DNA from: Iodobacter ciconiae
GTDB taxonomy: Bacteria; Pseudomonadota; Gammaproteobacteria; Burkholderiales; Chitinibacteraceae
DNA: 64,000 nucleotides
Assembly (NCBI RefSeq): GCF_003952345.1
Contig: NZ_CP034433.1
Coordinates: 1,736,001-1,800,000, forward strand
Reading direction: 5' to 3'
In this document: piece after piece, positions 1 to 7,938 of the stretch
Layout of the letters: each line of letters begins with the position of its first letter
How positions within the stretch are numbered: the stretch's first letter is position 1
Notes under the pieces: model-generated
Told to the model about the DNA's origin: nothing
The model's database searches: none
The model's input: only the letters and a program-made list of their open reading frames with translations
Translations under genes and position numbers: made by a program

Positions 1-608
1 AAGCCGAAATCGAAGGCGAGATGGGCGATGTACACGTGGGCCTGCAGGCACGCCTGATGAGCCAGGCTCTGCGTAAGCTCACCGGCAATATCAAACGCAC
101 CAACACGCTGGTGATCTTTATTAACCAGCTGCGGATGAAAATTGGCAATATGATGCCGGGGCAAAGCCCTGAAACCACCACAGGTGGTAATGCACTGAAG
201 TTCTACGCATCGGTTCGCCTTGATATCCGCCGTATTGGTGCCGTAAAGAAAGGTGACGAGATCATCGGCAACCAAACCAAGGTCAAAATCGCCAAAAATA
301 AGGTAGCCCCCCCTTTCCGTATTGTGACCTTTGATATTCTTTATGGCGAAGGCATTAGCCATGAGGGCGAAATCATTGAATACGGTGTTACGCATAAAAT
401 CGTTGAAAAAGCCGGTGCCTGGTATAGCTACAACGGCAATAAAATCGGCCAGGGCATGGAAAACTCCCGCCAGTACCTGAAAGACAATCCTGAAGTTGCC
501 GCTGAAATCGAGCAAAAAATTCGTGCCAAATTAGGTGCGGGCGGCTTACTGCCAGTCGACCCTACTGCTTTGCTTGATGATGGCAAAGAAGAAGAACTAG
601 ACGCTTAA
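1..608 (+). CDS. recA: Recombinase RecA, C-terminal two thirds (5' end outside window)
   Basis: RecA binds single-stranded DNA, catalyses homologous strand exchange and triggers LexA self-cleavage in the SOS response. The reading frame is open from base 3 and begins with AEIEGEMGD, equivalent to about residue 153 of E. coli RecA, so the Walker A part lies upstream of the window. Visible are loop L1 ([12 protein letters not shown]), the strand [12 protein letters not shown], loop L2 ending [34 protein letters not shown], and an acidic C-terminus ending [10 protein letters not shown]. Loop L2 is unusual: it reads NMMPGQSP where E. coli has VMFGNP, two residues longer and without the aromatic residue equivalent to Phe203. 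recX follows 63 bases downstream on the same strand, the usual partner. Identification is certain; only the start is missing. Confidence 0.98.
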   Translation, partial: AEIEGEMGDVHVGLQARLMSQALRKLTGNIKRTNTLVIFINQLRMKIGNMMPGQSPETTTGGNALKFYASVRLDIRRIGAVKKGDEIIGNQTKVKIAKNKVAPPFRIVTFDILYGEGISHEGEIIEYGVTHKIVEKAGAWYSYNGNKIGQGMENSRQYLKDNPEVAAEIEQKIRAKLGAGGLLPVDPTALLDDGKEEELDA

Positions 609-617
609 ACCCTTCCC

Positions 618-668
618 TGGCCCCCCTTTGCCGAGGGGCCAGTTATCGATTCTTGCTGATGAATCGAT
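618..668 (+). terminator. Two hairpins in the recA-recX gap (attenuator candidate)
   Basis: TGGCCCC (618-624) pairs with GGGGCCA (635-641), and ATCGATTC (645-652) pairs perfectly with GAATCGAT (661-668), which abuts the recX start at 672. Neither is followed by a run of T, so complete intrinsic termination is unlikely. In E. coli a hairpin between recA and recX keeps RecX low relative to RecA. A similar attenuating role is inferred here. Confidence 0.4.
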
Positions 669-671
669 GCA

Positions 672-1130
672 ATGAATGAGTTACCAATGACAAGCGCTCT
701 ACGCAATAAAGCCCTACAACACCTGTCCCGCCGGGATCATTCGCGTGCAGAGCTACGGCTCAAACTCCTGCCCCTTACAGAAAACCCCGATGAAGTCGAT
801 ACGGTACTTGATGATTTTATCGAACGTGGCTGGCAATCTGATGCACGCTTTGCCGAGCAATGGGTTTTCTACCGCTCGCAGCGTTATGGCCCGCAGCGCC
901 TGCGCGCCGAACTGCAGCAAAAAGGGGTATCCGGCGAGATTATTTCTGCCGTAATGGAAGAGCACGGCAACACAGAGCTGGAACAAGCCCGCGCACTTTG
1001 GCACAAAAAATTCGGCACCGTGCCCCGGGATATTAAAGAAAAAAACAAACAGCTACGCTTCTTAGTCAGCCGTGGCTTTTCTGTGTCCGTAATTTACAGG
1101 GTAGTAGGCGGTGAGGATGACAGTTTCTAA
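672..1130 (+). CDS. recX: Regulatory protein RecX
   Basis: RecX binds RecA filaments and limits their extension and ATPase activity. The 152-residue protein has the family's small, charged, all-helical tandem repeats: ALQHLSRRDHSRAELRLKL near the N-terminus (the RRDHS.AEL pattern is typical), FIERGWQSDARFAEQWVFYRSQRYGPQRLRAEL in the middle, and KKFG...KQLRFLVSRGFS at the end. The length is normal for the family. It sits directly after recA on the same strand, the classical arrangement, so it is probably SOS-induced by read-through. The start at 672 is preceded by only a weak ribosome site; an internal ATG at 687 is an equally possible start. Confidence 0.95.
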   Translation: MNELPMTSALRNKALQHLSRRDHSRAELRLKLLPLTENPDEVDTVLDDFIERGWQSDARFAEQWVFYRSQRYGPQRLRAELQQKGVSGEIISAVMEEHGNTELEQARALWHKKFGTVPRDIKEKNKQLRFLVSRGFSVSVIYRVVGGEDDSF

Positions 1131-1200
1131 CCTTATAGCCTGATTTTCAGGCAGAGTTTCCCCACAGAACGTGCGTCGTTGTTTACAGAAAATAGCCCGT

Positions 1201-1221
1201 TAATCATGAGAATGATTTTCA
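1201..1221. promoter_or_regulatory. Fur-box-like sequence between convergent genes
   Basis: TGAGAATGATTTTCA (1207-1221) matches the 7-1-7 Fur motif TGATAATNATTATCA at all but two defined positions. It overlaps a small hairpin, AATCAT-GAGA-ATGATT (1202-1217). It lies between the 3' ends of recX and the metal ATPase, where no promoter is expected, so it may be chance or simply a weak terminator. Confidence 0.25.
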
Positions 1222-1236
1222 AACAAACTGACTTTC

Positions 1237-3426
1237 TCAAGAATCTACAGCATCACCCCTGAAAAACAAGTCCTTCCTTAGCAATCTCAAACCATTCAAC
1301 ACTACCAGCAGACTCACCCCCATATCGGCAAACACAGCCATCCACAGTGTGCCGTGCCCTGCCAGAGTGAGGCCCAAAAACAGCGCTTTTACCAGCAGCG
1401 CCAGCGTGATGTTTTGCACCAGGATGCGATGCGTGGCTTGGGATAAACGGATGAACTCGGGGATTTTGCGCAGATCGTCATCCATCAGCGCCACATCGGC
1501 GGTTTCGATAGCAGTGTCTGTGCCTGCTGCGCCCATGGCAAAGCCAATATCGGCGCGCGCCAGTGCGGGCGCATCGTTGATGCCGTCCCCCACCATACCG
1601 GACGATGCGGCCATGCCTTCCACGAGGCGCAGCTTATCTTCTGGCAATAAATTACCGTGCGCTTGGGCAATACCCAGATCGCTAGCAATCGCGGCCACGG
1701 TGTGCTCGTTATCCCCGGACAACACGATCGTTTCCACACCTAAGGCTTGCAGCTGAGCAATCGCTTCGCGGCTGTTTGGCCGTAGTGTGTCCGCCACGGC
1801 AAACAGCGCCAGCACGCGATCGGACGCCAATACCACCACCGATTTACCCTGTTTTTCCAGCACTTGCAACTGCGCTTCCAGCGCGTGCGAGCAAAGGCCC
1901 AGCTCTTCGATCAGGCGATGATTGCCCATTGCATAAGACGTGCCCTCAATCTGCCCGCTGATGCCGCGCCCCAGCAACGCCTTTACATCGCTCACCTCAA
2001 GGTAATCTTTGCTCTGCGCCGCAATCGCCTTAGAAACAGGGTGATCCGAGCGCGCGCCCAGGCTGGCGGCGATATGCTGGCAAACCTCTAGAGGCACATC
2101 TGCCAGCGCGGCCAGATCGGTTTGCACTGGTTTGCCAAAAGTGAGCGTGCCGGTTTTATCCAGCGCCAGGCTTTTTAGCTTGCGCCCCTCTTCTAAATAT
2201 ACGCCACCCTTAATTAATATCCCCAGCCGTGCCGCACGGGCCAGCCCGCTCACTATCGTCACCGGCGTAGAAATGACAAGCGCACAGGGGCAGGCAATCA
2301 CCAGCATGGCCAGCGCACGATAAATCCACTCCAGCCACGCGCCGCCCATAAATAGCGGTGGAATTACCGCCACGGCCAAGGCCAGCAGGCAAACGACGGG
2401 GGTGTAAATTTTAGAAAAGCGATCCACAAAACGCTGGGTTGGCGCACGTACGCCCTGCGCCGCCTCCACCGCATGGATAATCCGCGCCAGCATGGTGTTG
2501 CCCGCCGCCGCCGTTACCCGATATTCAAACGAGCCCGTTTCATTGATCGTGCTGGCAAATACCGTATCGCCAATCTTCTTTTCAACCGGCAGGCTTTCAC
2601 CGGTAATGGCAGCCTGATTAACAAACGACTGCCCGGCAATCACCTCACCATCCAGCGCAATTCGCTCGCCTGGCCGTACTCGCAAAACGCTGCCCAATGC
2701 AATATCGGCAGCCGCCTGCTCCTGCCAGCTGCCGTTCGCTTGCTGCACCGTGGCGCGCTCTGGTGCGAGCTGCAATAAGCCACTAATCGCGTTTCTGGCG
2801 CGCCCCAAAGATTTGGCCTCAATCAGCTCGGCAAGGGTAAACAACACCATCACCATCGCAGCTTCCGGCCACTGGCCAATTAACAATGCGCCCGTTACGG
2901 CAATACTCATCAGCGCATTGATATTTAAATCGCCATTAGATACTGCAATCCAGCCTTTTTTGTAAGTTATCAGCCCACAAACCAGCACCGCCGCAATTGC
3001 CAACACCGCCGTCAGCCACACCGGCATCGCCAGCCAATCGCAAACCTCAGCCCCTACCGCTAAGACGCCTGCCAAAGCCAAAGGCCACCAAGGCTTGGCC
3101 ACTTCGGCAACGACTGCTTTACTTCCGTCATCCACACGCGGTGTAAAGCCCAGCTCGGCAATTGCAGCCAGAATCGCAGGCAAAGCCTCCTGGCTATGCG
3201 AAACGGTGAGCACGCGTTGCAGCAAATTGAACTGCAGGCCACTCACCTCCGCCATCGCCCCCAGCTTTTTACGAATCAGCCCTTCTTCGGTCGGGCAATC
3301 CATTTGCTGAATATAAATTTTACTCAACACCCCAGCACCATCGCCTTGAGGCAAAGGCGGTGGTGGCGAGCCAACAACGCGATAGCGGGGTTTGGCGGGG
3401 GAAGAATGGTTGCAGCAATTGGACAC
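1237..3426 (-). CDS. cadA: Zn/Cd/Pb-translocating P1B-type ATPase (ZntA/CadA family)
   Basis: An inner-membrane pump that exports divalent soft metals at the cost of ATP. Counting from the chosen start (729 aa, close to E. coli ZntA): a Cys/His-rich N-terminus (SNCCNHSS), a metal-binding domain with MDCPTEE near residue 42, the CPC transmembrane metal site at 379-381, the phosphorylation motif DKTGTLT with Asp423, the SDHPVSKA histidine motif, the hinge GDGINDAPA, and an Asp in the last helix (FADMG), which is the P1B-2 Zn/Cd/Pb signature. The longest frame runs to 3492, but the MerR-type promoter lies at 3455-3485, inside that extension, so starts at 3492 and 3456 would be untranscribed. GTG at 3426, eight bases after AGGAG, is the supported start. 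The gene is divergent from the regulator at 3636. The metal preference among Zn, Cd and Pb is not settled. Confidence 0.93.
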   Translation of the reverse strand: MSNCCNHSSPAKPRYRVVGSPPPPLPQGDGAGVLSKIYIQQMDCPTEEGLIRKKLGAMAEVSGLQFNLLQRVLTVSHSQEALPAILAAIAELGFTPRVDDGSKAVVAEVAKPWWPLALAGVLAVGAEVCDWLAMPVWLTAVLAIAAVLVCGLITYKKGWIAVSNGDLNINALMSIAVTGALLIGQWPEAAMVMVLFTLAELIEAKSLGRARNAISGLLQLAPERATVQQANGSWQEQAAADIALGSVLRVRPGERIALDGEVIAGQSFVNQAAITGESLPVEKKIGDTVFASTINETGSFEYRVTAAAGNTMLARIIHAVEAAQGVRAPTQRFVDRFSKIYTPVVCLLALAVAVIPPLFMGGAWLEWIYRALAMLVIACPCALVISTPVTIVSGLARAARLGILIKGGVYLEEGRKLKSLALDKTGTLTFGKPVQTDLAALADVPLEVCQHIAASLGARSDHPVSKAIAAQSKDYLEVSDVKALLGRGISGQIEGTSYAMGNHRLIEELGLCSHALEAQLQVLEKQGKSVVVLASDRVLALFAVADTLRPNSREAIAQLQALGVETIVLSGDNEHTVAAIASDLGIAQAHGNLLPEDKLRLVEGMAASSGMVGDGINDAPALARADIGFAMGAAGTDTAIETADVALMDDDLRKIPEFIRLSQATHRILVQNITLALLVKALFLGLTLAGHGTLWMAVFADMGVSLLVVLNGLRLLRKDLFFRGDAVDS

Positions 3427-3454
3427 GGTGCGTACTCCTGATAAGCTTGAGGCC

Positions 3455-3485
3455 ATTACACAGCCTGAAGCCACTTCAGGGTCAA
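3455..3485 (-). promoter_or_regulatory. MerR-family operator-promoter of the metal ATPase
   Basis: On the minus strand: -35 TTGACC (3485-3480), a 19-bp spacer, -10 TGTAAT (3460-3455). The spacer region carries the perfect dyad CCTGAAG-N3-CTTCAGG (3464-3480). Over-long 19/20-bp spacers with a centred dyad define promoters that MerR, CadR, PbrR or ZntR activate by DNA distortion. Transcription should start near 3448, just ahead of the GTG at 3426. The regulator gene is adjacent and divergent. Confidence 0.88.
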
Positions 3486-3635
3486 GCACCATTGCAAAAT
3501 ATGTTTTGCCGGGCGGCTGACATCCGTCAGCCTTTGGCGTGAAGCAAAGATATCAGTGGGCTTTACTTACCTAAGACCGGCATGCACATGAACCAAGGGC
3601 GTGCGTAAAACTTAGCTCAAGCACGAAGGAAAACC

Positions 3636-4067
3636 ATGAAAATCGGTGAACTCGCCCAGGCCGCACAATGCACAGTCGAAACGATCAGGTATTACGAAAA
3701 GGAGTCTCTGCTGCCTGCGCCTGCCCGCACCAGCGGCAATTACCGTGATTACAGTGAGATTCATCTGGAGCGCTTAAGCTTTATCCGCAACTGCCGCGCT
3801 CTGGACATGACGCATCAGGAAATCCGTGCCTTGTTGCAATTAATGGATCAGCCAGAAGACAACTGCCACTCGGTGAACAACCTGCTCGACGCACATATCG
3901 GGCATGTCAGCATCCGGATTCAGGAGCTGCTGAAGCTGGAGGCGCAGCTAAAAACACTCAGGCAGCAGTGCCAAAGCGAGCAAGCGGTGCAAGACTGCGG
4001 CATTGTGCAAGGTTTAAATAATATGGAAGTCAGCAATACACCTGAACGGCATACTCATTTAGGCTAG
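3636..4067 (+). CDS. cadR: MerR-family heavy-metal regulator (CadR/PbrR type)
   Basis: A 143-residue regulator expected to bind the dyad at 3464-3480 and activate the divergent ATPase gene when metal is bound. The N-terminal winged helix-turn-helix is classical (MKIGELAQAAQCTVETIRYYEKESLLP, then R..GNYRDY). A dimerisation helix follows. Candidate metal ligands are Cys77 (DNCHSVNNLLDAHI), Cys112 (QQCQ) and Cys121 (QDCGIVQGL). The spacing between the last two is two residues longer than I recall for P. putida CadR (112 and 119), which may bear on Pb versus Cd selectivity. The C-terminal tail has two His (RHTHLG). The start is supported by AAGGA ahead of the ATG. Whether it is best called CadR or PbrR is uncertain. 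Confidence 0.88.
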   Translation: MKIGELAQAAQCTVETIRYYEKESLLPAPARTSGNYRDYSEIHLERLSFIRNCRALDMTHQEIRALLQLMDQPEDNCHSVNNLLDAHIGHVSIRIQELLKLEAQLKTLRQQCQSEQAVQDCGIVQGLNNMEVSNTPERHTHLG

Positions 4068-4112
4068 TATCTTACACACACAAAACCTGCACCTAACCCA
4101 CCGGATTCGTGA

Positions 4113-4667
4113 ATGTCGCCTTTTTTCAGAAAAATCGCCCTCTATATCGTTGCCCGCCCGCGCCTTGTTGCAAAGCTGATGAAATTTGGCTTGAACTGGT
4201 TTCCAGCCATCCGCCGCACCGGCTGCAAAGTGACCGCCGTATCGCCCGATGTGCGCTATATCCGTGTGGAGCTGCCGCTTAATTGGAAGACGCGCAATAT
4301 CAATGGTACGATTTTTGGCGGCAGCATGTTTGCCGCCACTGACCCGTTTTATATGAGCATACTATATTTAAATCTGGGGGATGATTTTGTAGTTTGGGAC
4401 AAAGGCGGCACCATCCGCTTTAAACGCCCGGGCCGCGGTACGCTGGTGGCCGAATTTAAAATCGACGAATCCGAGCTCACCGAAATCCGCGACCTGCTCG
4501 CCCTCACCCCGGAAATAGACCGCGTCTACCCCGTACAGCTCATCGATCAAAAAGGCTATGTCTGCGCCGAAGTAGAACGCGTCTTATACATCGCTCATAA
4601 AAGCGCTTACGACAATAAAATGGCAGAAAGGCGGGCAAAGCGGGATTTGGCCAATATTTTAGAATAA
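4113..4667 (+). CDS. DUF4442 family protein, hotdog-fold thioesterase-like
   Basis: A 184-residue protein of the DUF4442 (YiiD C-terminal-like) hotdog-fold family. The diagnostic stretch TRNINGTIFGGSMFAATDPFY, around residues 66-86, corresponds to the active-site helix region of hotdog thioesterases (N..GT.FGG). It is followed by DKGGTIRFKRPGRGTLVAEFKI, the conserved strand block. Family members are presumed acyl-CoA or acyl-ACP thioesterases, but few have been tested. The gene is co-directional with the metal regulator, 45 bases downstream, yet no functional link is evident. A bidirectional hairpin at 4698-4732 ends the unit. Fold assignment is good; the substrate is unknown. Confidence 0.8.
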   Translation: MSPFFRKIALYIVARPRLVAKLMKFGLNWFPAIRRTGCKVTAVSPDVRYIRVELPLNWKTRNINGTIFGGSMFAATDPFYMSILYLNLGDDFVVWDKGGTIRFKRPGRGTLVAEFKIDESELTEIRDLLALTPEIDRVYPVQLIDQKGYVCAEVERVLYIAHKSAYDNKMAERRAKRDLANILE

Positions 4668-4697
4668 ACAAATTACAATATTAAATATGCCTATGTA

Positions 4698-4732
4698 ATT
4701 CCAACGGACTGGATAATCCAGCCTGTTGGAAT
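4698..4732. terminator. Hairpin between convergent genes (probable bidirectional terminator)
   Basis: ATTCCAAC (4698-4705) pairs with GTTGGAAT (4725-4732), and an inner CTGGA-TAA-TCCAG continues the stem after a 3-nt interruption. It lies between the DUF4442 gene (plus) and the 3' end of the T6SS effector gene (minus). Flanks are A/T-rich but without a clean T run. Confidence 0.5.
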
Positions 4733-4865
4733 AAAACCCCGTATGCTATATTCTCAAACGCAATCACTCATAGGTAATAAGTAACAATATCCAATATAAT
4801 CCAACAGATAAAAATACTTACTCCCTATTTTTTTAATCACATTAGGAAACGCCACCATTTTCACA

Positions 4866-6758
4866 TTAAGCAGCACTTGCCTGTATTGTCGAAATTAAAC
4901 CAGCATACATTGCCTCATCATCCCCACCCACATAGATGCAACGCGGATCAGAGGGTAATGTTAAATCAGTTGCAAAGCCAGCCAGCGAATCGTGCATATA
5001 GCTATCAAAAAAACCAATCAGCTCCGCATCTTTTTTTTCATCCAATCCTTTACCATCTTGAGCATCTTTCCAAGCCTTTAATAAGCCTTGATAGTGTGGT
5101 CGCAATTTTTTACCTGGCTGGGCTAATTTAATAATCTGCTCCGTTTCTTGTACCAGTAATCGATCATACATGGGCAAACTCACCCCTGTTTTGCCAATAC
5201 TGGGCAAGCTATCTAGCTTTGCTTTTTCTTTAAGCCAATTGTCTTTGGCAATTTCTAACTCATCTTTTGCTTGTGCTTCATCTTGCAATAGCTGGGGGTC
5301 TACTTCTCCACCTGCACGGGTCTGCATATTACGTTGGTTTTGCACGGCCCCACTAGCTTTTCGCGCTTTTTTATTCGCCTGCTTATATTTTTCTTCTAAA
5401 TCACCGACTTTTTTTCCTAATTCCTCATGATTTTTTTTAAATTTTACTTCTTGATCTTCATTGGTTTTTAATTGCGCGGCCCGTGAATTTTTTATTCTAA
5501 AAAATCGCCATAAAAAATAATAATACATATGCGAAAGCACCGTTCTACCGAGGGTGCTATTGCTAATTTTAGCTTGATAATTACTATAGGCTTTTAAAAA
5601 GTCTGGTGACACATCAAAATCTTTATCCACCCTGATTACTTTTAGCTCCTCCATGCTCATTAATGGCACGCCCTTTTCCATGGCTAATTGATACATCGCC
5701 AATAGGGGGATCTGCCCCAATATTTCCTTTTGTTCTAGGCTTTTACCTTCCTCGCCGGGGCGATAGCCGCCACCCACATCAGAGTGCATGCCGGGGTAGA
5801 CCATTTCAATACAATTGCCAGGGTAATGCTGGCCCACTCTAACGCTATCGCTAGGGAAAGAGTGCCTTTGCTCATGCGCCGCCACCATATGCACGCAATG
5901 AGCCACCAAGCCGGAGCGCGGAATACGCAAATCACTCGCCCACTCCATATGGCCATCGGCCCAAGTAGGGCTAGGATCGGCCCCTGGCTCGCCAAAGGCC
6001 AGCTTGGCTAAGCCATTACTATGGTTATCCCTGCGGGAGACCAGGCTTTTTTCATAAGCAGCCCATTTGGCTGAGGTGGCATCGCTAGCCGCCAAGGCGG
6101 TTGCCACCCCAGAGCCTGCGGGTAAGCCTACCGAAGCCACGGTATCAAACAGGCCCATAAAATAAATGGTTAATGGCGCATCTTTACCATTGGGCAATTT
6201 ATACAAGCCATCAGGGCACAGCTTATCCAGAATCAGCGCAAAAGCCCGTGCCAAAGCGGCCCCGCGCGAAAAGCCAAATAATGACACGCGTATTTCAGTG
6301 ATTTCTTCCTGAGTATGTCCAACCACGGTCTTAAACTGATCTTTGGCCCAATTCAAGCGTTTTCTGCCACCGCCACCAAAAGCCAGGCCCAAAGTACCGC
6401 CCCCATTATCACCAATATCTTTAAAATAGGTACCTAAGCCCGGTATGTAAAAGCGATAAACCCCTGTAGCCATATCGTCTTTATGGTGTGCACGAAATAA
6501 GCGGGCTACATTGCTATGCTCAAAAGTCCCCACATCCGCGTCTACATTATTCCCCGTACCATCAAAGAAAAATGCCAAATTCAGGGTAATACAGCATTTA
6601 AGCCCCTGTGCGGGCTTAAAGGCAGGCGTACTTACCATAGGCAATACCGGCATGATTGCTGCAGAAATCGAATCCGCGCCTTCTTCTTTGGCAAAATCCG
6701 CACTGGCTTGCAAGGGAATGGCTTGAATTTTTAGTGAGGGGCTACGTGCTTTACTCAT
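4866..6758 (-). CDS. T6SS phospholipase effector, DUF2235 (Tle type)
   Basis: Predicted antibacterial lipase delivered by type VI secretion; it hydrolyses membrane phospholipids in the target periplasm. The 630-residue protein opens its alpha/beta-hydrolase domain with LNLAFFFDGTGNN (about 59-71), the DUF2235 hallmark. It then has YIPGLGTY, the nucleophile elbow GFSRG (Ser164), GLFDTVAS (Asp205) and HSDVGGGY (His325), which together give a plausible Ser-Asp-His triad. Residues about 430-515 are highly charged (Lys/Glu) and look like a coiled-coil insertion. SYMHDSLAGF near residue 589 is a conserved-looking end motif. The start overlaps the stop of the preceding lipoprotein gene by ATGA, so the two are translationally coupled. 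It is the last gene of the vgrG operon. Phospholipase A versus other lipase specificity cannot be read from sequence. Confidence 0.87.
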   Translation of the reverse strand: MSKARSPSLKIQAIPLQASADFAKEEGADSISAAIMPVLPMVSTPAFKPAQGLKCCITLNLAFFFDGTGNNVDADVGTFEHSNVARLFRAHHKDDMATGVYRFYIPGLGTYFKDIGDNGGGTLGLAFGGGGRKRLNWAKDQFKTVVGHTQEEITEIRVSLFGFSRGAALARAFALILDKLCPDGLYKLPNGKDAPLTIYFMGLFDTVASVGLPAGSGVATALAASDATSAKWAAYEKSLVSRRDNHSNGLAKLAFGEPGADPSPTWADGHMEWASDLRIPRSGLVAHCVHMVAAHEQRHSFPSDSVRVGQHYPGNCIEMVYPGMHSDVGGGYRPGEEGKSLEQKEILGQIPLLAMYQLAMEKGVPLMSMEELKVIRVDKDFDVSPDFLKAYSNYQAKISNSTLGRTVLSHMYYYFLWRFFRIKNSRAAQLKTNEDQEVKFKKNHEELGKKVGDLEEKYKQANKKARKASGAVQNQRNMQTRAGGEVDPQLLQDEAQAKDELEIAKDNWLKEKAKLDSLPSIGKTGVSLPMYDRLLVQETEQIIKLAQPGKKLRPHYQGLLKAWKDAQDGKGLDEKKDAELIGFFDSYMHDSLAGFATDLTLPSDPRCIYVGGDDEAMYAGLISTIQASAA

Positions 6759-7348
6759 GGTGTAACCCCATTCTCTTTTAATTGCCGATCAGTCAACCTT
6801 GGATAGGCATTGGGGGCGATTAATTGAGCAGCGGTACACATTGGCATTACATAGGACTCCCCAGTGCGACTCTGTGTTTTTTCATCAAAAGGTAAAATAA
6901 GCCGTGGCGGCGAATAGGTATTGGTAATTGCCGCTTCTACGTGGCCATCTTCATAAATATGCGCTTCTAAATAACGGGCATCGGCAGGCGGTGGTGTGGT
7001 AATCAAGGCTTCGGCCTCTTTCCAGAAATTCCGCTTTAAGAGAAAAAGCTCGCCCGTAGAGGAATACTCTTTAAACTTACAATAATCAGCCACCCACTTC
7101 ACTTTCACCTTAATCGGCAAGCGGCTATTTGGCCACCAACTACCACAGCAAGTGCTTTTACTCCCTCCCGCTGTCTGGGTGCTTAAACCCATATTTCCCC
7201 CTCCTTGGCCATTAATTTCATAACTATCGATATAGCGATTGGTATAGTTATATCCGTGCAAGGCCAGCGAAACACTTTCTGAAGCATAGCTACTGCAGCC
7301 AGCAAGAATTAGCCCGAGCAGGCTTAGGCATTGTTTGATTTTACTCAT
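6755..7348 (-). CDS. DUF3304 lipoprotein, third tandem copy (probable effector immunity protein)
   Basis: A 197-residue lipoprotein: signal peptide with lipobox LAGC (Cys18), then the DUF3304 core LHGYNYTNRYIDSY, NGQGGGN, CCGSWWPNSRLPIKVKVKW, and a C-terminal TYSPPRLILPF. DUF3304 proteins typically accompany T6SS Tle effectors and are thought to be periplasmic immunity proteins. This copy is the most divergent of the three: the segment from about residue 44 to 110 (NMGLSTQTAGGSKSTCC, then WVADYCKFKEYSSTGELFLLKRN) differs strongly while both ends are almost identical to the other copies. It is directly coupled by ATGA to the lipase gene, so it may be the cognate immunity protein. That pairing is inference. 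Confidence 0.82.
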   Translation of the reverse strand: MSKIKQCLSLLGLILAGCSSYASESVSLALHGYNYTNRYIDSYEINGQGGGNMGLSTQTAGGSKSTCCGSWWPNSRLPIKVKVKWVADYCKFKEYSSTGELFLLKRNFWKEAEALITTPPPADARYLEAHIYEDGHVEAAITNTYSPPRLILPFDEKTQSRTGESYVMPMCTAAQLIAPNAYPRLTDRQLKENGVTP

Positions 7349-7938
7349 GGGTTTACCCCTGCATTTTTCAATTGCCGATCAGTCAGCTCTGGATAGGCAT
7401 TTGGGTCGATTAACTGGGCAGCGGTACACATTGGCGCCACATATGCTTCCCCTGTTCGACTATGTGTTTTTTTATCAAAAGGTAAAATAAGCCGTGGCGG
7501 TGAATAGGTATTGGTAATCGCCGCTTCTACATGGCCATCTTCATAAATATGCGCTTCTAAATAACGGGCATCGGCAGGCGGTGGTGTGGTGATCAAGGCT
7601 TCGGCCTCTTTCCAGAAGTTGCGTATTGAATAAAACACTTCTCCTGTCGACGTCATTGATTTGTATTCACAAGAATCCCCCACCCACTTCACTTTTACCT
7701 TAATTGGTAAGCGGCTATTCGTCCACCAGCTCCCACAACAAACACTTCCCCCTCCGCCTGAGGTAGAGGTACTAAGAAAAAGATTCCCCCCTCCCTGGCC
7801 ATTAATTGAATAACTATCGATATAGCGATTGGTATAGTTATATCCGTGCAAGGTCAGCGAAACCCTTTCTGAGGCATAGCTACTGCAGCCAGCAAGAATT
7901 AGCCCGAGCAGGCTTAGGCATTGTTTGATTTTACTCAT
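7345..7938 (-). CDS. DUF3304 lipoprotein, second tandem copy
   Basis: A 197-residue paralogue with the same LAGC lipobox signal peptide and DUF3304 core (LHGYNYTNRYIDSYSINGQGG, VCCGSWWTNSRLPIKVK). It is nearly identical to the first copy through about residue 85 and again after 110. The short region WVGDSCEYKSMTSTGEVFYSIRN and the last residues (KNAGVNP) differ. Both gene ends overlap their neighbours by ATGA. Expected to sit in the inner or outer membrane facing the periplasm. Role inferred from operon context as immunity, possibly against a related but different lipase. Confidence 0.8.
   Translation of the reverse strand: MSKIKQCLSLLGLILAGCSSYASERVSLTLHGYNYTNRYIDSYSINGQGGGNLFLSTSTSGGGGSVCCGSWWTNSRLPIKVKVKWVGDSCEYKSMTSTGEVFYSIRNFWKEAEALITTPPPADARYLEAHIYEDGHVEAAITNTYSPPRLILPFDKKTHSRTGEAYVAPMCTAAQLIDPNAYPELTDRQLKNAGVNP

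Noticed and set aside
1349..1756. 135-residue open frame opposite the metal ATPase gene
   Set aside because: Antisense shadow of a clear P-type ATPase; no ribosome site, no family features, low-complexity Ser/Ala-rich translation.
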